This document shows, piece by piece, positions 8,393-18,190 of a DNA stretch of 64,000 bases (positions are counted from its first letter, which is position 1; each line of letters begins with the position of its first letter). Under the pieces are notes generated by a model. That model ran no database searches, had not been told where the DNA came from, and saw nothing but the letters and a program-made list of their open reading frames with translations. A program made the translations under genes and the position numbers. Origin of the DNA: JACVRW01 sp963827065 (lineage in GTDB: Bacteria > Actinomycetota > Thermoleophilia > Solirubrobacterales > Thermoleophilaceae); the NCBI GenBank assembly GCA_963827065.1, contig CAWGZM010000001.1, positions 62,001 to 126,000 of the forward strand, given 5' to 3'.

Positions 8393-11314
8393 GTGGCTGA
8401 GCGCGACGACCGGAACGCGTCAGCCGGGCATGGTGCAAGCGGCACCCGGGAGTCCTTAGCGGGCGCAAAAGCTCTCGACGCCTCGCCAACCGCTCAGCTT
8501 CAGCCCGATAGCCCCGATGCGTTCGTTTCCTATTCGCGCGTGGACCGTTCGTTCGTTGCGGAGCGCGTCCGCCGAACGCTCGAGCGGCGAGGCAAGACGC
8601 TGTGGGTAGATCTAGAGGATATTCCTCCCGCCGCGACTTGGCGCGAACAGGTCGATCGGGGCATCGCGTCCGCGACATCGTTCATCTTCGTCCTCAGTCC
8701 GGAGTCTGTGGCTTCGCAGGTTTGTGCCGAAGAGCTGCGCCGGGCGGTCGAGTTGAACAAGCGCCTCGTCCCAATCCTACGGCGCGATGTCGAGCCGAGC
8801 ACGGTCCCGGCAGAGCTCGAACAGCGCAATTGGATTCTGCTCCGCGACGGAGACCCGTTCGATCGTGGCTTTGACCGGCTCGTCGACGCGCTCGAGGCCG
8901 ACCTCGCGTGGCGCGACGCCCATGCTCGCCTCGCCGTCCGCGCGGGCGAATGGATCAATGCGGAACGCGACTCCGGCAGTCTGCTGCGCGGGCGAGAGTT
9001 ACGCGACTCCGAAGGGTGGCTTGCCAGTCAGCACCTCCACCGCGAGGCGGCGACAAGCAACCAAGTTGAGTACATCGTGGCGAGTCGGCGAGCGGCGACT
9101 CGCCGCCAGCGGATCACGCTTGCAGCAGTCGCGACCGCTCTGCTCGTCGCGGTGGGACTCGCCGTGGTCGCGCTCGTCCAACGAGGCGTGGCGGTGCAGC
9201 GCCAGCATCTCGCCGAGTCGCGCGAGCTCGCCAGCGCAGCGCTCGACCAGCTGCCCACCGACCCGCAGCTCAGCTTGCGACTCGCCGTGGAGGCGGTGAA
9301 GCGCGGCGATACCGCTGAAGCCGTGGCGGCACTCCGCCAAGCGCTGCTGCAACCAGCGGAGCGGGTGAGGATCGAGAACGTCGGGGACGCAGGAGACGTC
9401 GACATCGCGAGGTTCAGTCCGGACGGCCGGGCGATCCTCACCGACGGCGACGCGGGCACGCGGTTGTGGGACGCCCGCTCCGGGCATCAGCTCACGGCGC
9501 TCCGCGAGCCGTACAGGTTCGGCCTGGGGGGAGCGGCCTTCAGCCCATCGGGCCGGCTAATCGCAACCGCCGATCTCGACAACAAGGTCCGTGTCTGGAC
9601 CTCCTCTGGCCAGCTCGTGGCCAGCCGACCGGTCCCTATTCCGGACGCGACGACCCCCACCACGGTGGTCTCGGACGCACCATTTAGCCCTAGCGAGCGT
9701 CTGCTGATCACCGGCGGCGGACACGCTGCGAGCGTGTGGGAGGCGGCAACTGGCCGCCGCCGCGCACTGCTGCGGGCGCACGGGCCGGAGGTGGCCGACG
9801 CGCGATTCAGCGGCGACGGTCGCTACGCCGCTGCATCGACGTCAGATCGGGATGAGACCTCCGAGGTCTGGGACCTTGACACGGGCCGCAGCTTGGCCAT
9901 CCTCGCCGGTACCCAGCCGCGCTTCAGCCCCAGCGGCCACCGGCTGATCACCTTTACGGACCACGTCCACCTCTGGACTTCGCACGGCCGCGCCATCGCC
10001 GTGCTGCCCGGGACGTCCTCCATCGCGGCCTTCAGCCACAACGGACGCCGCGTGCTCACCGGATCGTCGCGAGGTGTGGAGGTCTTCAGCGCCCGCGACG
10101 GGCGCAGAGTCGCTTACCCGCCGAGCGCTTTGCGCCCTGTCGGCGAACCGGCGTTTAGCCCCGATGGTCGGTTTGTGATGCTAAACGCCTCCAATGTGCT
10201 CAGCGTCATCACGGGCGAGCCTGTGGCGAAGCTCGTCGGGCTAAACGCCTGGCTATCGGGCTTCGCCCCGGACGGCTCGATCCTGACCATTGACGACGCG
10301 GGCGCCCACGTCTGGGCGCCCCCTCGCTCAGACGCCGTTACGGTCGGCTCAAGGCGAAGCCGGGTGGTAGCTGTGGCCGGCGGCCGCGGACGCTGGACTG
10401 CGGCGGTCGCTGTCGGGCAATCTGCGGCGCGCGTCTGGCAGGCGTCGCTTCGCGCGCCGAGACGGCCGCGGCCGCACGCCGGACCGCAGCTCCGCGGGGT
10501 AGCCGGGATCACGCTCAGCCGCGACGGCCGGTTCGCCGCTAGCGTGGACCGTCGCGGCGATGTCCATGTGTGGACGACCGCGCCGTGGCGACAGGTCGCC
10601 CGCGTAGCGACTGGCGCGTCGTCGAGCGACCCCTCCTTCCCTACGCCCCTGGGCGTGAGCAGCGACGGGCGCCTGGTGGGCGTCCTGTCCGATGCGATGT
10701 CGGTGTGGGACACCGAGACGCGCCGTCGCCTCAATGTCCACAATGAGGACGAAGTCGGCGGCGCGGCCACGATCTCCTTCAGCCCCGACGGGCGACTTAT
10801 CGTTCCCAGCGACACGGGGGCCACGACCGTGCGCGAGAGCAGAACCGGCCGGCCGGTCGCAAGGCTAGACCGCAAGACCCAGGTTTACGCGACGGCGGCG
10901 GCGATCTTCAGTGGAGACGGTGCCCGGGTCGCCACTGCCAGCGAAGACGGTGCCGCCCTCTGGGACACAGGATCCGGAAGGCGACTGTCCGTCATGCGCC
11001 AGCCCGACGGCGTAACAGCCGCGGCGTTCAGCGCCGACGGGCGCTTCCTCGCAACAACGAGTTGGGATCGCAGCGTCCGCGTATGGGAGGTGAGCACCGG
11101 TCGCCGCGTCGCCCAGTTGCCCATCCGCGCGCCGATCGAGTCGGCCGTCGCGTTTAGCGCCAGTCGATCCACCGTAATCGTGGGGGGTGCCGGCGTCGTT
11201 CAGACCATCGCCTGCGAGATCTGCCGATCCACTGACGGCCTGATGAAGCTCGCCGAGCAACGCGCCCATCGCACGCTCAGCCGTCGAGAGCGCCGTGTCT
11301 TCCTACATGAGTGA
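8393..11314 (+). CDS. TIR domain - transmembrane - WD40 propeller protein
   Basis: 973 residues from GTG 8393 (GGAGG at 8378-8382). Residues about 42-165 form a TIR domain: DAFVSYSRVDRSFV opening, LWVDLEDIPP, FIFVLSPESV, and SQVCAEEL, where the glutamate after the cysteine is in the position of the NADase catalytic Glu (E113/E114). A linker is followed by one membrane helix near residues 241-263 (ITLAAVATALLVAVGLAVVAL) and then, from about 338 on, many WD40 blades (FSPDGR..., RLWDARSG, VRVWEVSTGR). The TIR side is probably cytoplasmic. It resembles actinobacterial TIR/WD40 sensors in which a propeller detects a trigger and the TIR makes an NAD-derived signal or depletes NAD; the trigger and any partner are unknown. 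It stands alone between decayed genes. Confidence 0.85.
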   Translation: MAERDDRNASAGHGASGTRESLAGAKALDASPTAQLQPDSPDAFVSYSRVDRSFVAERVRRTLERRGKTLWVDLEDIPPAATWREQVDRGIASATSFIFVLSPESVASQVCAEELRRAVELNKRLVPILRRDVEPSTVPAELEQRNWILLRDGDPFDRGFDRLVDALEADLAWRDAHARLAVRAGEWINAERDSGSLLRGRELRDSEGWLASQHLHREAATSNQVEYIVASRRAATRRQRITLAAVATALLVAVGLAVVALVQRGVAVQRQHLAESRELASAALDQLPTDPQLSLRLAVEAVKRGDTAEAVAALRQALLQPAERVRIENVGDAGDVDIARFSPDGRAILTDGDAGTRLWDARSGHQLTALREPYRFGLGGAAFSPSGRLIATADLDNKVRVWTSSGQLVASRPVPIPDATTPTTVVSDAPFSPSERLLITGGGHAASVWEAATGRRRALLRAHGPEVADARFSGDGRYAAASTSDRDETSEVWDLDTGRSLAILAGTQPRFSPSGHRLITFTDHVHLWTSHGRAIAVLPGTSSIAAFSHNGRRVLTGSSRGVEVFSARDGRRVAYPPSALRPVGEPAFSPDGRFVMLNASNVLSVITGEPVAKLVGLNAWLSGFAPDGSILTIDDAGAHVWAPPRSDAVTVGSRRSRVVAVAGGRGRWTAAVAVGQSAARVWQASLRAPRRPRPHAGPQLRGVAGITLSRDGRFAASVDRRGDVHVWTTAPWRQVARVATGASSSDPSFPTPLGVSSDGRLVGVLSDAMSVWDTETRRRLNVHNEDEVGGAATISFSPDGRLIVPSDTGATTVRESRTGRPVARLDRKTQVYATAAAIFSGDGARVATASEDGAALWDTGSGRRLSVMRQPDGVTAAAFSADGRFLATTSWDRSVRVWEVSTGRRVAQLPIRAPIESAVAFSASRSTVIVGGAGVVQTIACEICRSTDGLMKLAEQRAHRTLSRRERRVFLHE

Positions 11315-11335
11315 GGTCGTCCCAGTTAACAGCGG

Positions 11336-11725
11336 CTATGGGGCTGTCGAAGTAGCAGCCGGGGCACTCACACTCGCCCCTCGCGCCACGCCACCTCCCA
11401 ATGGCGCCGAGTTTCTCGGGATGCCTGTGCAACCACCCCAGTCGAGTTCGTCGAACGGGTCGCCGGGCTCATGCCGATAACAGCCTTCCGGCATCGGCGG
11501 CAGCTGACGCTTCCCGCGGTTCAATCTCTCCAACGTCCGCAGGGCGCTGGCCTTCGCGACCGCCTGGCGGCCCGAGCGCGGCGAACGCGCCAGCCGACGC
11601 AGCTCCGCGACCGTCTCGCGGTCTAGGTCGCTGCCGCCGTTGCTGTCAGGGTCATTTGGGGTCGTTTCTCTTTGCTGTTCTTTACAGCGACCCACGCGGC
11701 GGTCTTCTGGATCGCGGAGGCTCAC
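11336..11725 (-). CDS. Hypothetical protein, possibly phage-derived
   Basis: Open frame of up to 129 residues from GTG 11725, not recognised. It contains LDRETVAELRRLARSPRSGR, SALRTLERLNRG and LPPMPEGCYRHEPGDPFDEL, a charged helical protein with an acidic proline-rich tail. Proteins of this shape sit near HNH nucleases in actinobacterial prophage remnants, and an HNH gene lies 0.5 kb away on the same strand. The true start may be internal. Codon use is compatible with coding, but no ribosome site stands out, so the call is tentative. Confidence 0.4.
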   Translation of the reverse strand: MSLRDPEDRRVGRCKEQQRETTPNDPDSNGGSDLDRETVAELRRLARSPRSGRQAVAKASALRTLERLNRGKRQLPPMPEGCYRHEPGDPFDELDWGGCTGIPRNSAPLGGGVARGASVSAPAATSTAP

Positions 11726-11751
11726 TGGCGACCCTCCCCTCGCCGCGGGAG

Positions 11752-11780
11752 ACTGGGCGGGCGATGTCGCAGGAGAACGT
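11752..11780 (+). repeat. 29-bp exact repeat covering a SnoaL start, copy 1
   Basis: These 29 bases, from 12 bases before the ATG at 11764 to codon 6, are identical to 12601-12629, which cover the start of the second SnoaL-like gene. The repeat includes the leader ACTGGGCGGGCG, which has no usual Shine-Dalgarno sequence. Confidence 0.9.
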
Positions 11781-12171
11781 GGAGCTCGTCTTGAAGATCC
11801 ACAGGGCGGTCATTCAGGGAGACCTGGAAGGTCTTCTCGCGGGGGTGCATCCGAAAGCCGAGTACCGGCCGGCGACCCAGCAGGCAATCGAGGGAGAGGG
11901 AAGCGTCTTCCGGGGGTACGAAGGCATCCGCCGCTGGCTTAGCGAGTTGCACGATCTGTATGAAGACCTCAACAGCGAGATCCTCGAAGTCCGCGACCCC
12001 GGAGATCGGGTCGTTGTCGTCTTCCTCGTCCGCGGGCGAGGTACGGGTAGCGGCGTCACCCTCGAACAGTTGCTGGCTCAGGTCGTCACGCTGCGGCAAG
12101 GCAAGGTCATCGAGATCCGCGAGTACTTCACCCGGGAGGAGGCCCTCGAAGCCGCCGGGCTATCGGAGTAG
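11764..12171 (+). CDS. SnoaL-like / NTF2-fold protein
   Basis: 135 residues starting MSQENVELVLKIHRAVIQGD. It has the NTF2-fold pattern: N-terminal helix, GDLEGLLAGVHPKAEY, FRGYEGIRRWLSELHDLY, VVVVFLVRGRG, and a final strand VIEIREYFTREEALEAAGL. SnoaL-like proteins form small alpha+beta barrels that act as polyketide cyclases, isomerases or ligand binders; no substrate can be assigned. The family is strongly expanded in Thermoleophilia, where members commonly begin MSQENVE. The gene is intact and complete in length. It lies between minus-strand genes that look phage-derived, and its 5' end is repeated at 12601. Confidence 0.85.
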   Translation: MSQENVELVLKIHRAVIQGDLEGLLAGVHPKAEYRPATQQAIEGEGSVFRGYEGIRRWLSELHDLYEDLNSEILEVRDPGDRVVVVFLVRGRGTGSGVTLEQLLAQVVTLRQGKVIEIREYFTREEALEAAGLSE

Positions 12172-12217
12172 CCCGGCCTCCCGCGTTCTGGTCCTTGCAT
12201 AACAGCTGAGCGCGGGA

Positions 12218-12544
12218 TCACGACAGTTCGGCCTTCGTCTGGCGGCCATGGCACCGGGCGCACAACGCCTGCAGGTTGGCTCGGAACCATGGGTCGCCGC
12301 CCCGTTCGATGGGGGTGATGTGGTCGACGTCGGTGGCGAGCGAGTTGTCGCACGCCTGGCAGATGGGGTTGTCGTACAGGACTCGCCGTCGGAGGATGCG
12401 CCACCTTTTCGATAGGTAGATCTTGCGGCTCTGTTGCCGGCGCTGGTTGCGGTCGGCTGTGCGCCGGCGAGCATGGTCGGGGCACGGGCCTTGGTGGGTG
12501 GCTACCCGTGGGCAGCGCGGTTCGGTGCAGAGGCGGACGGGCAT
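12218..12544 (-). CDS. HNH endonuclease
   Basis: 108 residues from ATG 12544. An N-terminal zinc-type motif (CTEPRCPRVATHQGPC, DH) is followed by a basic helix (SRKIYLSKRWRILRRRVL), a CQAC knuckle, the HNH core DVDHITPIERGGD, NLQALCARCHGRQT and a stop. All core elements (DH, N, CxxC, H) are present, so the enzyme should be able to bind metal and cleave DNA. Small HNH proteins of this architecture commonly lie near the terminase genes of phages; none is visible here, so this may be a remnant of a lost prophage or a free-standing homing-type nuclease. No frameshift is seen. Confidence 0.85.
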   Translation of the reverse strand: MPVRLCTEPRCPRVATHQGPCPDHARRRTADRNQRRQQSRKIYLSKRWRILRRRVLYDNPICQACDNSLATDVDHITPIERGGDPWFRANLQALCARCHGRQTKAELS

Positions 12545-12600
12545 CGGTGGTGTTTGGATATGGGGCTCATCGGTTCAGGCCCTCGCCCTCCGGCGGGGGA

Positions 12601-12629
12601 ACTGGGCGGGCGATGTCGCAGGAGAACGT
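12601..12629 (+). repeat. 29-bp exact repeat covering a SnoaL start, copy 2
   Basis: Identical to 11752-11780; covers the 12-base leader, the ATG at 12613 and codons 1-5 of the broken SnoaL paralogue. Confidence 0.9.
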
Positions 12630-13040
12630 TGACGTTGGTCTCCGCATGCTGCAGGCCTTCAACGACGGCGACATAGAGGCCATCGTGGCGGAGTGCGACC
12701 CCGCCGTTGAGTGGGAGGAGCAGTCCATCCCTGGGGTTGAGCCCCTCTACCGCGGACACGATGGAGTGAGACGTTGGGCGGCAGCCGTCCTGGAGGTGAG
12801 GGAGGAGTTGGGCCCCTCCAGGGGCGCTTGGAGGCAGTCAAGGAGACCGACGATGTGGTGGTCGCGTCCGTTCGGAATCCTCGTGCCCGCCTCGGAGGTA
12901 GTGGAAGCCCCGGTCCCGTACACAGGCAGCGAGGCGGTGTGGTTCCCGCGACTGCGGAGCGCGAGGCGGTCCACTTCACCGTCCTGCTATCGAAGCCGGA
13001 TGCCGCTCGCGGCAGGCGCGGTTACCCCAACGCCGATGGC
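12613..13040 (+). pseudogene. SnoaL-like protein, frameshifted
   Basis: Starts MSQENVDVGLRMLQAFNDGD and continues IEAIVAECDPAVEWEE, YRGHDGVRRWAAAVLEVREE in one frame. After about 12810, where one C appears lost in a run of C, the next frame gives LQGRLEAVKETDDVVVASVR. The first frame then reads SEVVEAPVPYTGSEAVWF, and a third segment gives REAVHFTVLLSKPDAAR. Joined together these make an ordinary SnoaL protein of about 140 residues, so at least three indels interrupt the gene. The near-identical start to the intact copy at 11764 shows they are paralogues. Function as for other SnoaL-like barrels is unknown and the copy is probably dead. Confidence 0.7.
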
Positions 13041-13122
13041 TTTGCCGCGTCAACCGAGTTTGTGACCCGGCTTGAAATGGCGACCGGTGGAGTCCATTTG
13101 GGTGCTCGCTCATGTAGGTCCG

Positions 13123-13314
13123 ATGACTGATGGAGACGGAGCGCAACTCGAGCGGGCGCAAGGCTTGGCCGAGGACCACGAGCGGGAGGAACTCCTCAAG
13201 CGGGCCGCAGATGACCCCGACTTCTCCGCCACAGCGCTCGTGCTCACGGACTCGCCTGATGGCACCGCCTCCTTCGTCGACGTGTCGTTGGCTCACATCA
13301 CGCGGACGGCTTGA
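13123..13314 (+). CDS. Possible small hypothetical protein
   Basis: 63-residue frame from ATG 13123: an acidic helical half (LERAQGLAEDHEREELLKRA) and a beta-like half (ATALVLTDSPDGTASFVDVS). No family recognised, no strong ribosome site. It follows directly after the broken SnoaL gene, so it may be a remnant of a fused tail. Reported only as a possibility. Confidence 0.25.
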   Translation: MTDGDGAQLERAQGLAEDHEREELLKRAADDPDFSATALVLTDSPDGTASFVDVSLAHITRTA

Positions 13315-13660
13315 GCGCCGTCCGGATGCGAAGGCCAGGCAGCCAGTCTTACGGCCTCGCTAGGGCCACTGCTTTTCTGCAGGACCCCTCTCCTCCCCGA
13401 GTCCACGTTGCCAGGGCCGCTCGTGTCCGCGTCGTGTCCACGTTGGGGTGGTCTTGATGCGCATCGAGAGCAGTCGGCGGGGGCGCGAGTGGGGCAAAGC
13501 GCATCATGGGTGCGTATTGGCCCGTCCCGCTCGCGCCCCCACGGCAAGGGTGAGCCGCCTGCCCCGGTGAAGGCGTCGGCCCGGAAATTCGCCCCCTTGA
13601 GCTGCAGATTGATGCCCGATTGATGCCCGCCACGGGAGTCGGCGGCGGAGGCCGAACTGC
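13315..13660. other. Intergenic, no gene seen
   Basis: Nothing convincing is encoded. An 11-bp tandem duplication (ATTGATGCCCG twice, 13608-13629) lies shortly downstream of the tRNA-His gene; its role is unknown. Confidence 0.4.
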
Positions 13661-13686
13661 AGAACCCTCGCGTTAGCAGGGGTTCT
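13661..13686 (-). terminator. Hairpin just downstream of tRNA-His
   Basis: AGAACCC and GGGTTCT form a 7-bp stem with a 12-base loop, five bases beyond the 3' end of the minus-strand tRNA-His gene; a plausible terminator. Confidence 0.45.
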
Positions 13687-13690
13687 TGAG

Positions 13691-13764
13691 GGTGAGCGAC
13701 GGGACTCGAACCCGCGACCGCCTGGACCACAACCAGGAGCTCTACCGACTGAGCTACGCCCACC
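13691..13764 (-). tRNA. tRNA-His (GTG)
   Basis: The minus strand folds as a cloverleaf: acceptor GGTGGGC pairing with GCTCACC, D-arm GTAGCTCAGTCGGTAGAGC, anticodon arm CCTGG-TTGTGGT-CCAGG with anticodon GTG, and T-arm GCGGGTTCGAGTCCCGT. CCA is not encoded. It sits at the border between the accessory region to the left and conserved genes to the right, a common position for integration, but no attachment duplication of the tRNA end was found. Confidence 0.95.
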
Positions 13765-13821
13765 GCGACGTTCGGAATGTAGCAGTGGATTTGGCCCCGG
13801 CAGCCCGGGCCAGAGGTGCGG

Positions 13822-16800
13822 TCAGCCGCGGAGGGTCAGGCCGTACGAGGTGCGGTGGGAGGGCCCGGTCGAGGCGCTTACCCGGGCCTCCATCGTCACG
13901 TTCACCCGCCGGGCGCGCGACAGCCGCTTGCGCGATGACTTGCGCAGGCGGAGCACGAGCTTGGAGCTGGTGGACCGGCGGCTCGTGGCTTCCGCCACGC
14001 TGACCGGCTTCCGGCCGGGTGCGCGCAGCCCGTGGCGCCGGGCCTCCCCCGGCTTCATCAGGAGGTCGGCGCCGATCGAGCAAGACCGGGAGCACCTGCC
14101 CGTGAACGCGAGGCCGCGATCCGCGACCCTGCGTAGGTCGATCTCGCGCAGCACGAGCTTCTGGTTCACGCCGAGGGCCGGACCGGCGCCGTCCACCGTG
14201 ACGCGGAGGGTTGCCCCGTATGTCGAGGCCCCGCGGAGGCGCGTGCGGCCCGTGCGGGTCAGCTTCACCCTGATCGCCTTGGACCGCCCCGCGCCGACAC
14301 TCGCGCTCGCGCGGCCGAGCAGCTGCGGACGCCGCCCGCGGCTTCGAAGCTCCGCGCTCACCCGGCAGGCGGATCCGCACCCTGCCAGCAGCGTCAGCCT
14401 GCCTCGCCTGGCATCGGAGAGATCGGACTCGGCGGGCACGATCGCGAAGTCAGGCGCCGTTGGCGCGGCGGACGGCGACCCGACCGTGAAGGTCGCGCTC
14501 GGCGAGACGCCGATGTTGCCGGCCGTGTCGGCCTGTTCCGCTCGGGCGGTCCAGGTACCGTCGGCCAGCGTCGCCGGGACGGTCGACCACGCACCGCCGG
14601 CGTCGCGCGGCACGGTGAGCGTCTGCGCCGGCAGCCCGGCCGCCAAGGTGCCGGGCCAGAGCTTGACGGTGACGCTCCCGGAGTCGCCGGTCGCCGTTCC
14701 GGCGGAGCCCGCGAGTTGCGGCCGAGCGTCCTGCAGTGACGCGCCCGCTTGAGGCGTCGAGAGCGAAACCAGGGGCGCGATCGTGTCGACGGTCCAGCTT
14801 CGCTCGGCTGGACTCAGGTCGAGGTTGTCCCCTCCGTCGCGGGCCTGGACGCGCAGGGTGTGCGTGCCGTCGGCGAGGCCGTCCACGCCATGCGGCGTGC
14901 CGCACTCCGTCAGCGGCGCGCCGTCCAGGCTGCACTCGAAGTTGGCATCGCCTTCGCTTGCGCCGAAGCTGAACGACGCGCTGCGCGAGGCGACGGGCCC
15001 CGACGGTCCCGCCGTTATCGCGGTATCGGGCGGCACTTGATCCGCGAAGTTGCAGATGGCGCGGCGCGTCGTCGTCTGCCAGCTCGTCAAGGTGCCGGCG
15101 TCGCCCTCGAAGAGATCGCGCACGCGCAGCGTCCAGGTTCCCTGGCGCTGCTCGCCGTCGAAGCGCGAGAGCTGGTCGTTCTGGGGCCTGAAGCTGCCGG
15201 TGTAGGGCGCGCTTGCGGTCGACACGTTCGTCGGCGCCTCGTCGTCGAAGGTCGTGTTGACGAAGTCGTTCCCGCCGTTGTCGGGGCCGCCCGGATGCTG
15301 GACGAGCCTGACGGTCGTGCCCTGCGGCGAGGTCAGCTCGATCACGAGGTCTCCCACCCAGGTGTGCGTGAGGCCTCCGAGAGTCGACGTTCACGTCCCG
15401 CACAGGGCCAGGCGAGGCGACGCTGATCGTCGAAGTGACCCCGGCCGAGCTCTCGTCCGGTATCGGCAGAGGAGGAGCGTGGCTGCGAATGCTCGTCAGC
15501 GGGATGCCCGGCTCGCCGGTCGGAATCGTGACCGGGAGCGACGATGGTCCCTGGTCGGTCGTGAGGGCGAGCGTCGCGGTGACGTCGGCGCCGCAGGTCG
15601 CGCCCGACGCGAGCGTCCCGACGAACGGCGCCGGGTTGGTCGCCGCTGCGCCCGCGCGATGTTCGCCCAGGTGGCGCTGCCCTGAGTGAATGACAGGTCG
15701 GACCCGGAGAGTCGAGCCGGACAGGCCGGTTGCGTTCTGATCGCCCCCATTTCGCAGGCCGACGGTGAGATCGAACTGCTCATCCCGCTCGAGCGAGCCG
15801 TCGTCGTCGCCTCGGGCTCCGGATAATCGGACGAGCACCACCGCTTCGGGCGCCAGCACCGGGCTCGGCTGAGCCTGCGCGTTCGAGACAACGAGCGCGA
15901 AGTCCTGATCGAGACCGTCCCCGACGCCGGGCACACCGTTTCCTGCGATGTTGGTGCCGAGCACCTCGACCGAGAAGCGGCCGGTCGCCTGGGGCAGAGT
16001 CACGCTCTCCAGGTTGTTCCGCCGGTCGGCGTCGCCGCCAGTGATCGAGCGCCCACCGGCGAACACGTTGCCCTTGTAGGTGCGCCCGCCCTGCCTGACC
16101 ACGAGGTCGAGGTCGTTGACGAGCGCCGGATTGGCGTCTACGGCACCCGGCGCGTCGGTCCACGCGAGCGTCACCTTCAACGGCTTGCTCGTGTCCTGGA
16201 CGTCATACGCGCGCGCGAAGCGCTCGCCGCTCGCGCCCAGCACGAAGTCCTGGTCGAAGTAGTCGCGCTCCGTCACGTCGAACGCGCCGCCGAGGTGCGC
16301 ACGTCCCCAGCCCTGGTCGGCATTCGGGGCGGCAGCGATGACGTCGCCCTTGCCGTTGTCGCCACCCGCGAGATCGGTCGCGCTGCCGACGAGGATGGCC
16401 TTGGTCATGGCGGGCGACGGCGGAGCGCCCTGCTCGTCGTCGAACCACTGGCGGATGAGCGCCGCGGCTCCCGACACCGCGGGCGCGGCCTGTGAGGTGC
16501 CGGACTCGAGCGAGTAGAAGGGGCCTTCGAAGAACTTCGTGCAAACACCGGTGCCCTGATAATCAACGCCGGTCTGCGGCGCGGCGCCCACGATCCTCGT
16601 TCCGGGCGCCACCACGTCGGGCTTCATCCGGCCGTCGTTGGTCGGGCCTCGGCTCGAGAAGTCGATGATGTCGCGCGCCTGGTCTGCAGCGCTGTCGCCG
16701 ATCCCACACGTGAGCTGACCCAGCGGACGCACTCCCTCTGAGGCGCCGACCGTGATGACGTTCTTGGCGGTGCCCGGAGAGGCGATGCTCGCCCAACCCT

Positions 16801-18190
16801 CGTTCGCCGCGCCCGGACGGTCGTCTCCCTGGTTCCCGGCCGCGAACACCTCGACCATCTCCTCGTTGAGGCCGGTCGCGGGCTGGGCGTCGCGGACGAG
16901 AAAGTCGAACTCGCGTGAGTCGGGGCTGTAGCGGCCGAGGTCCTGGTTGCCCCACGACTGGTTCGAGACCCGAGCGCCGCCCGCGTACGCCTGCGCAGCC
17001 AGAGCCGTGAACCCGCCCGCCGGGAGGTCGAGCGTGTTGGCGCAGTTGAAGATCTTCGTGACGCCCAGCTCGGCGCGCGGCGCGGCGCCCATCCCGTACT
17101 TGAACCCGAGCGCGTCCCCGTGCTGCGACCCGGCGCCCGCCCCGAACCCGGCGGCCACCGAGGCGACGTTCGTGCCGTGGCCGCTGCAGTCGCCCGCCGT
17201 GGCGTCATCGGTGCCGTTCTGTACGTAGGCGACGCGGCTGGTGCCCGGCATCACGCCGTCCGTGTAGAAGTCGGCGTGGCCGGGCGTAGTCGAGCCGTCG
17301 TCGAGCCCCGTGTCGGCCACGTCTATCGCAAAGTCGAGCGGCGCGGCAAGCCCCTGCATCCCCAGCCACGACAGATACCCCGGACCCGTCGGCTGGCCCC
17401 CGGCCGTCAGGTTCCCAGCCACGATCTGCGCGCTCCGCTCGTCGAGGAGCCGCGGCATCGAGTAGGGCATCACCGCGACGACCGCGGGATCGGCCGCGAG
17501 CGCGTCCACCTCGGCGCCGGTCAGCTCGACGAACTGGGTCGTGAGCCCTCCGACGTTGGAATCGGCTCGCGCGCGCACACCGGCGGCCGTGACCGCCCTT
17601 CGGGCATCCGCGCCGTCCGCGCCCGCCAGCGTCTGAATCGCAACGAGTCGCGAGTCGCCGCTCGCAGGCACGCCCTCGCCCAGCTTGTCGGCGCCCGTCA
17701 TCCGCGTGACCGCGCGCACCGCCGGAACGGTCCCGACGAGGCCGGCCAGCCGCTCGACCTCGTTCCCGCTCGCGTGCACGACGTACGCGTTCTGTGGCAC
17801 GTACTGCACGATCCGGGCGCCGCTGTCGCGAAGACGGTCGAGCCAGGCGTCCTTGACCGGTCCCGCGAATTGGACGAGTGCGAGAGTCTCGTCGGGATCC
17901 GCTGCGCCCTTCGCCGCCAGCGAGCTGCGGCTTCGCGACGGATCGAACTCGCCGCCGGGCAGGCTCACCTCGCGCATGTCGTCGCGGCGGTCGGCGCCGG
18001 CGCTCCGGAGATCGGCCTCGTCCTCGCCGCGTGCCTCGACCAGCGTGAAAGCCTCGTAGCGCGCCAGCGTGCGGGCATTCGTCTTCTCGAGCGCGGCGGT
18101 CGCCTTCGCGGTGTCCGGGACGAGCAGCAGATGCGGCGAGCGGTCCGACGGGGTCGACTGGGCGCCCACAAGCGGGGCGGCCACGATCAC
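13822..18190 (-). CDS. Secreted S8 (subtilisin-type) serine peptidase with P-domain (frame broken)
   Basis: Large exported protease of about 1,455 residues. A hydrophobic start (VIVAAPLVGAQS) suggests a signal peptide; the real start is probably slightly upstream of 18190, since the hydrophobic stretch continues there (SLAVALAALSG). The propeptide covers about 1-270. Catalytic residues are visible: Asp in AIDVADTGLDDG (about 290), His in SGHGTNVASVAAG (about 337), Ser in SGTSQAAPAVSG (about 563). A proprotein-convertase-type P domain follows (THTWVGDLVIELTSPQGTT, WTLRVRDLFEGDAG), then Ig-like repeats and a basic tail. The frame changes near 15383, where removing one base restores DVNVDLGGLTHTW, and makes a short excursion near 15660-15710. 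Probably extracellular protein degradation. Confidence 0.85.

Noticed and set aside
13293..13763. Minus-strand open frame beginning VAQSVELLVVVQAVAGSSPVAH
   Set aside because: The start is the translated tRNA-His gene, a known annotation artefact.
13600..13764. Integration (att) duplication of tRNA-His
   Set aside because: No second copy of the tRNA 3' end was seen in the accessory region; the tandem 11-mer nearby does not match the tRNA.
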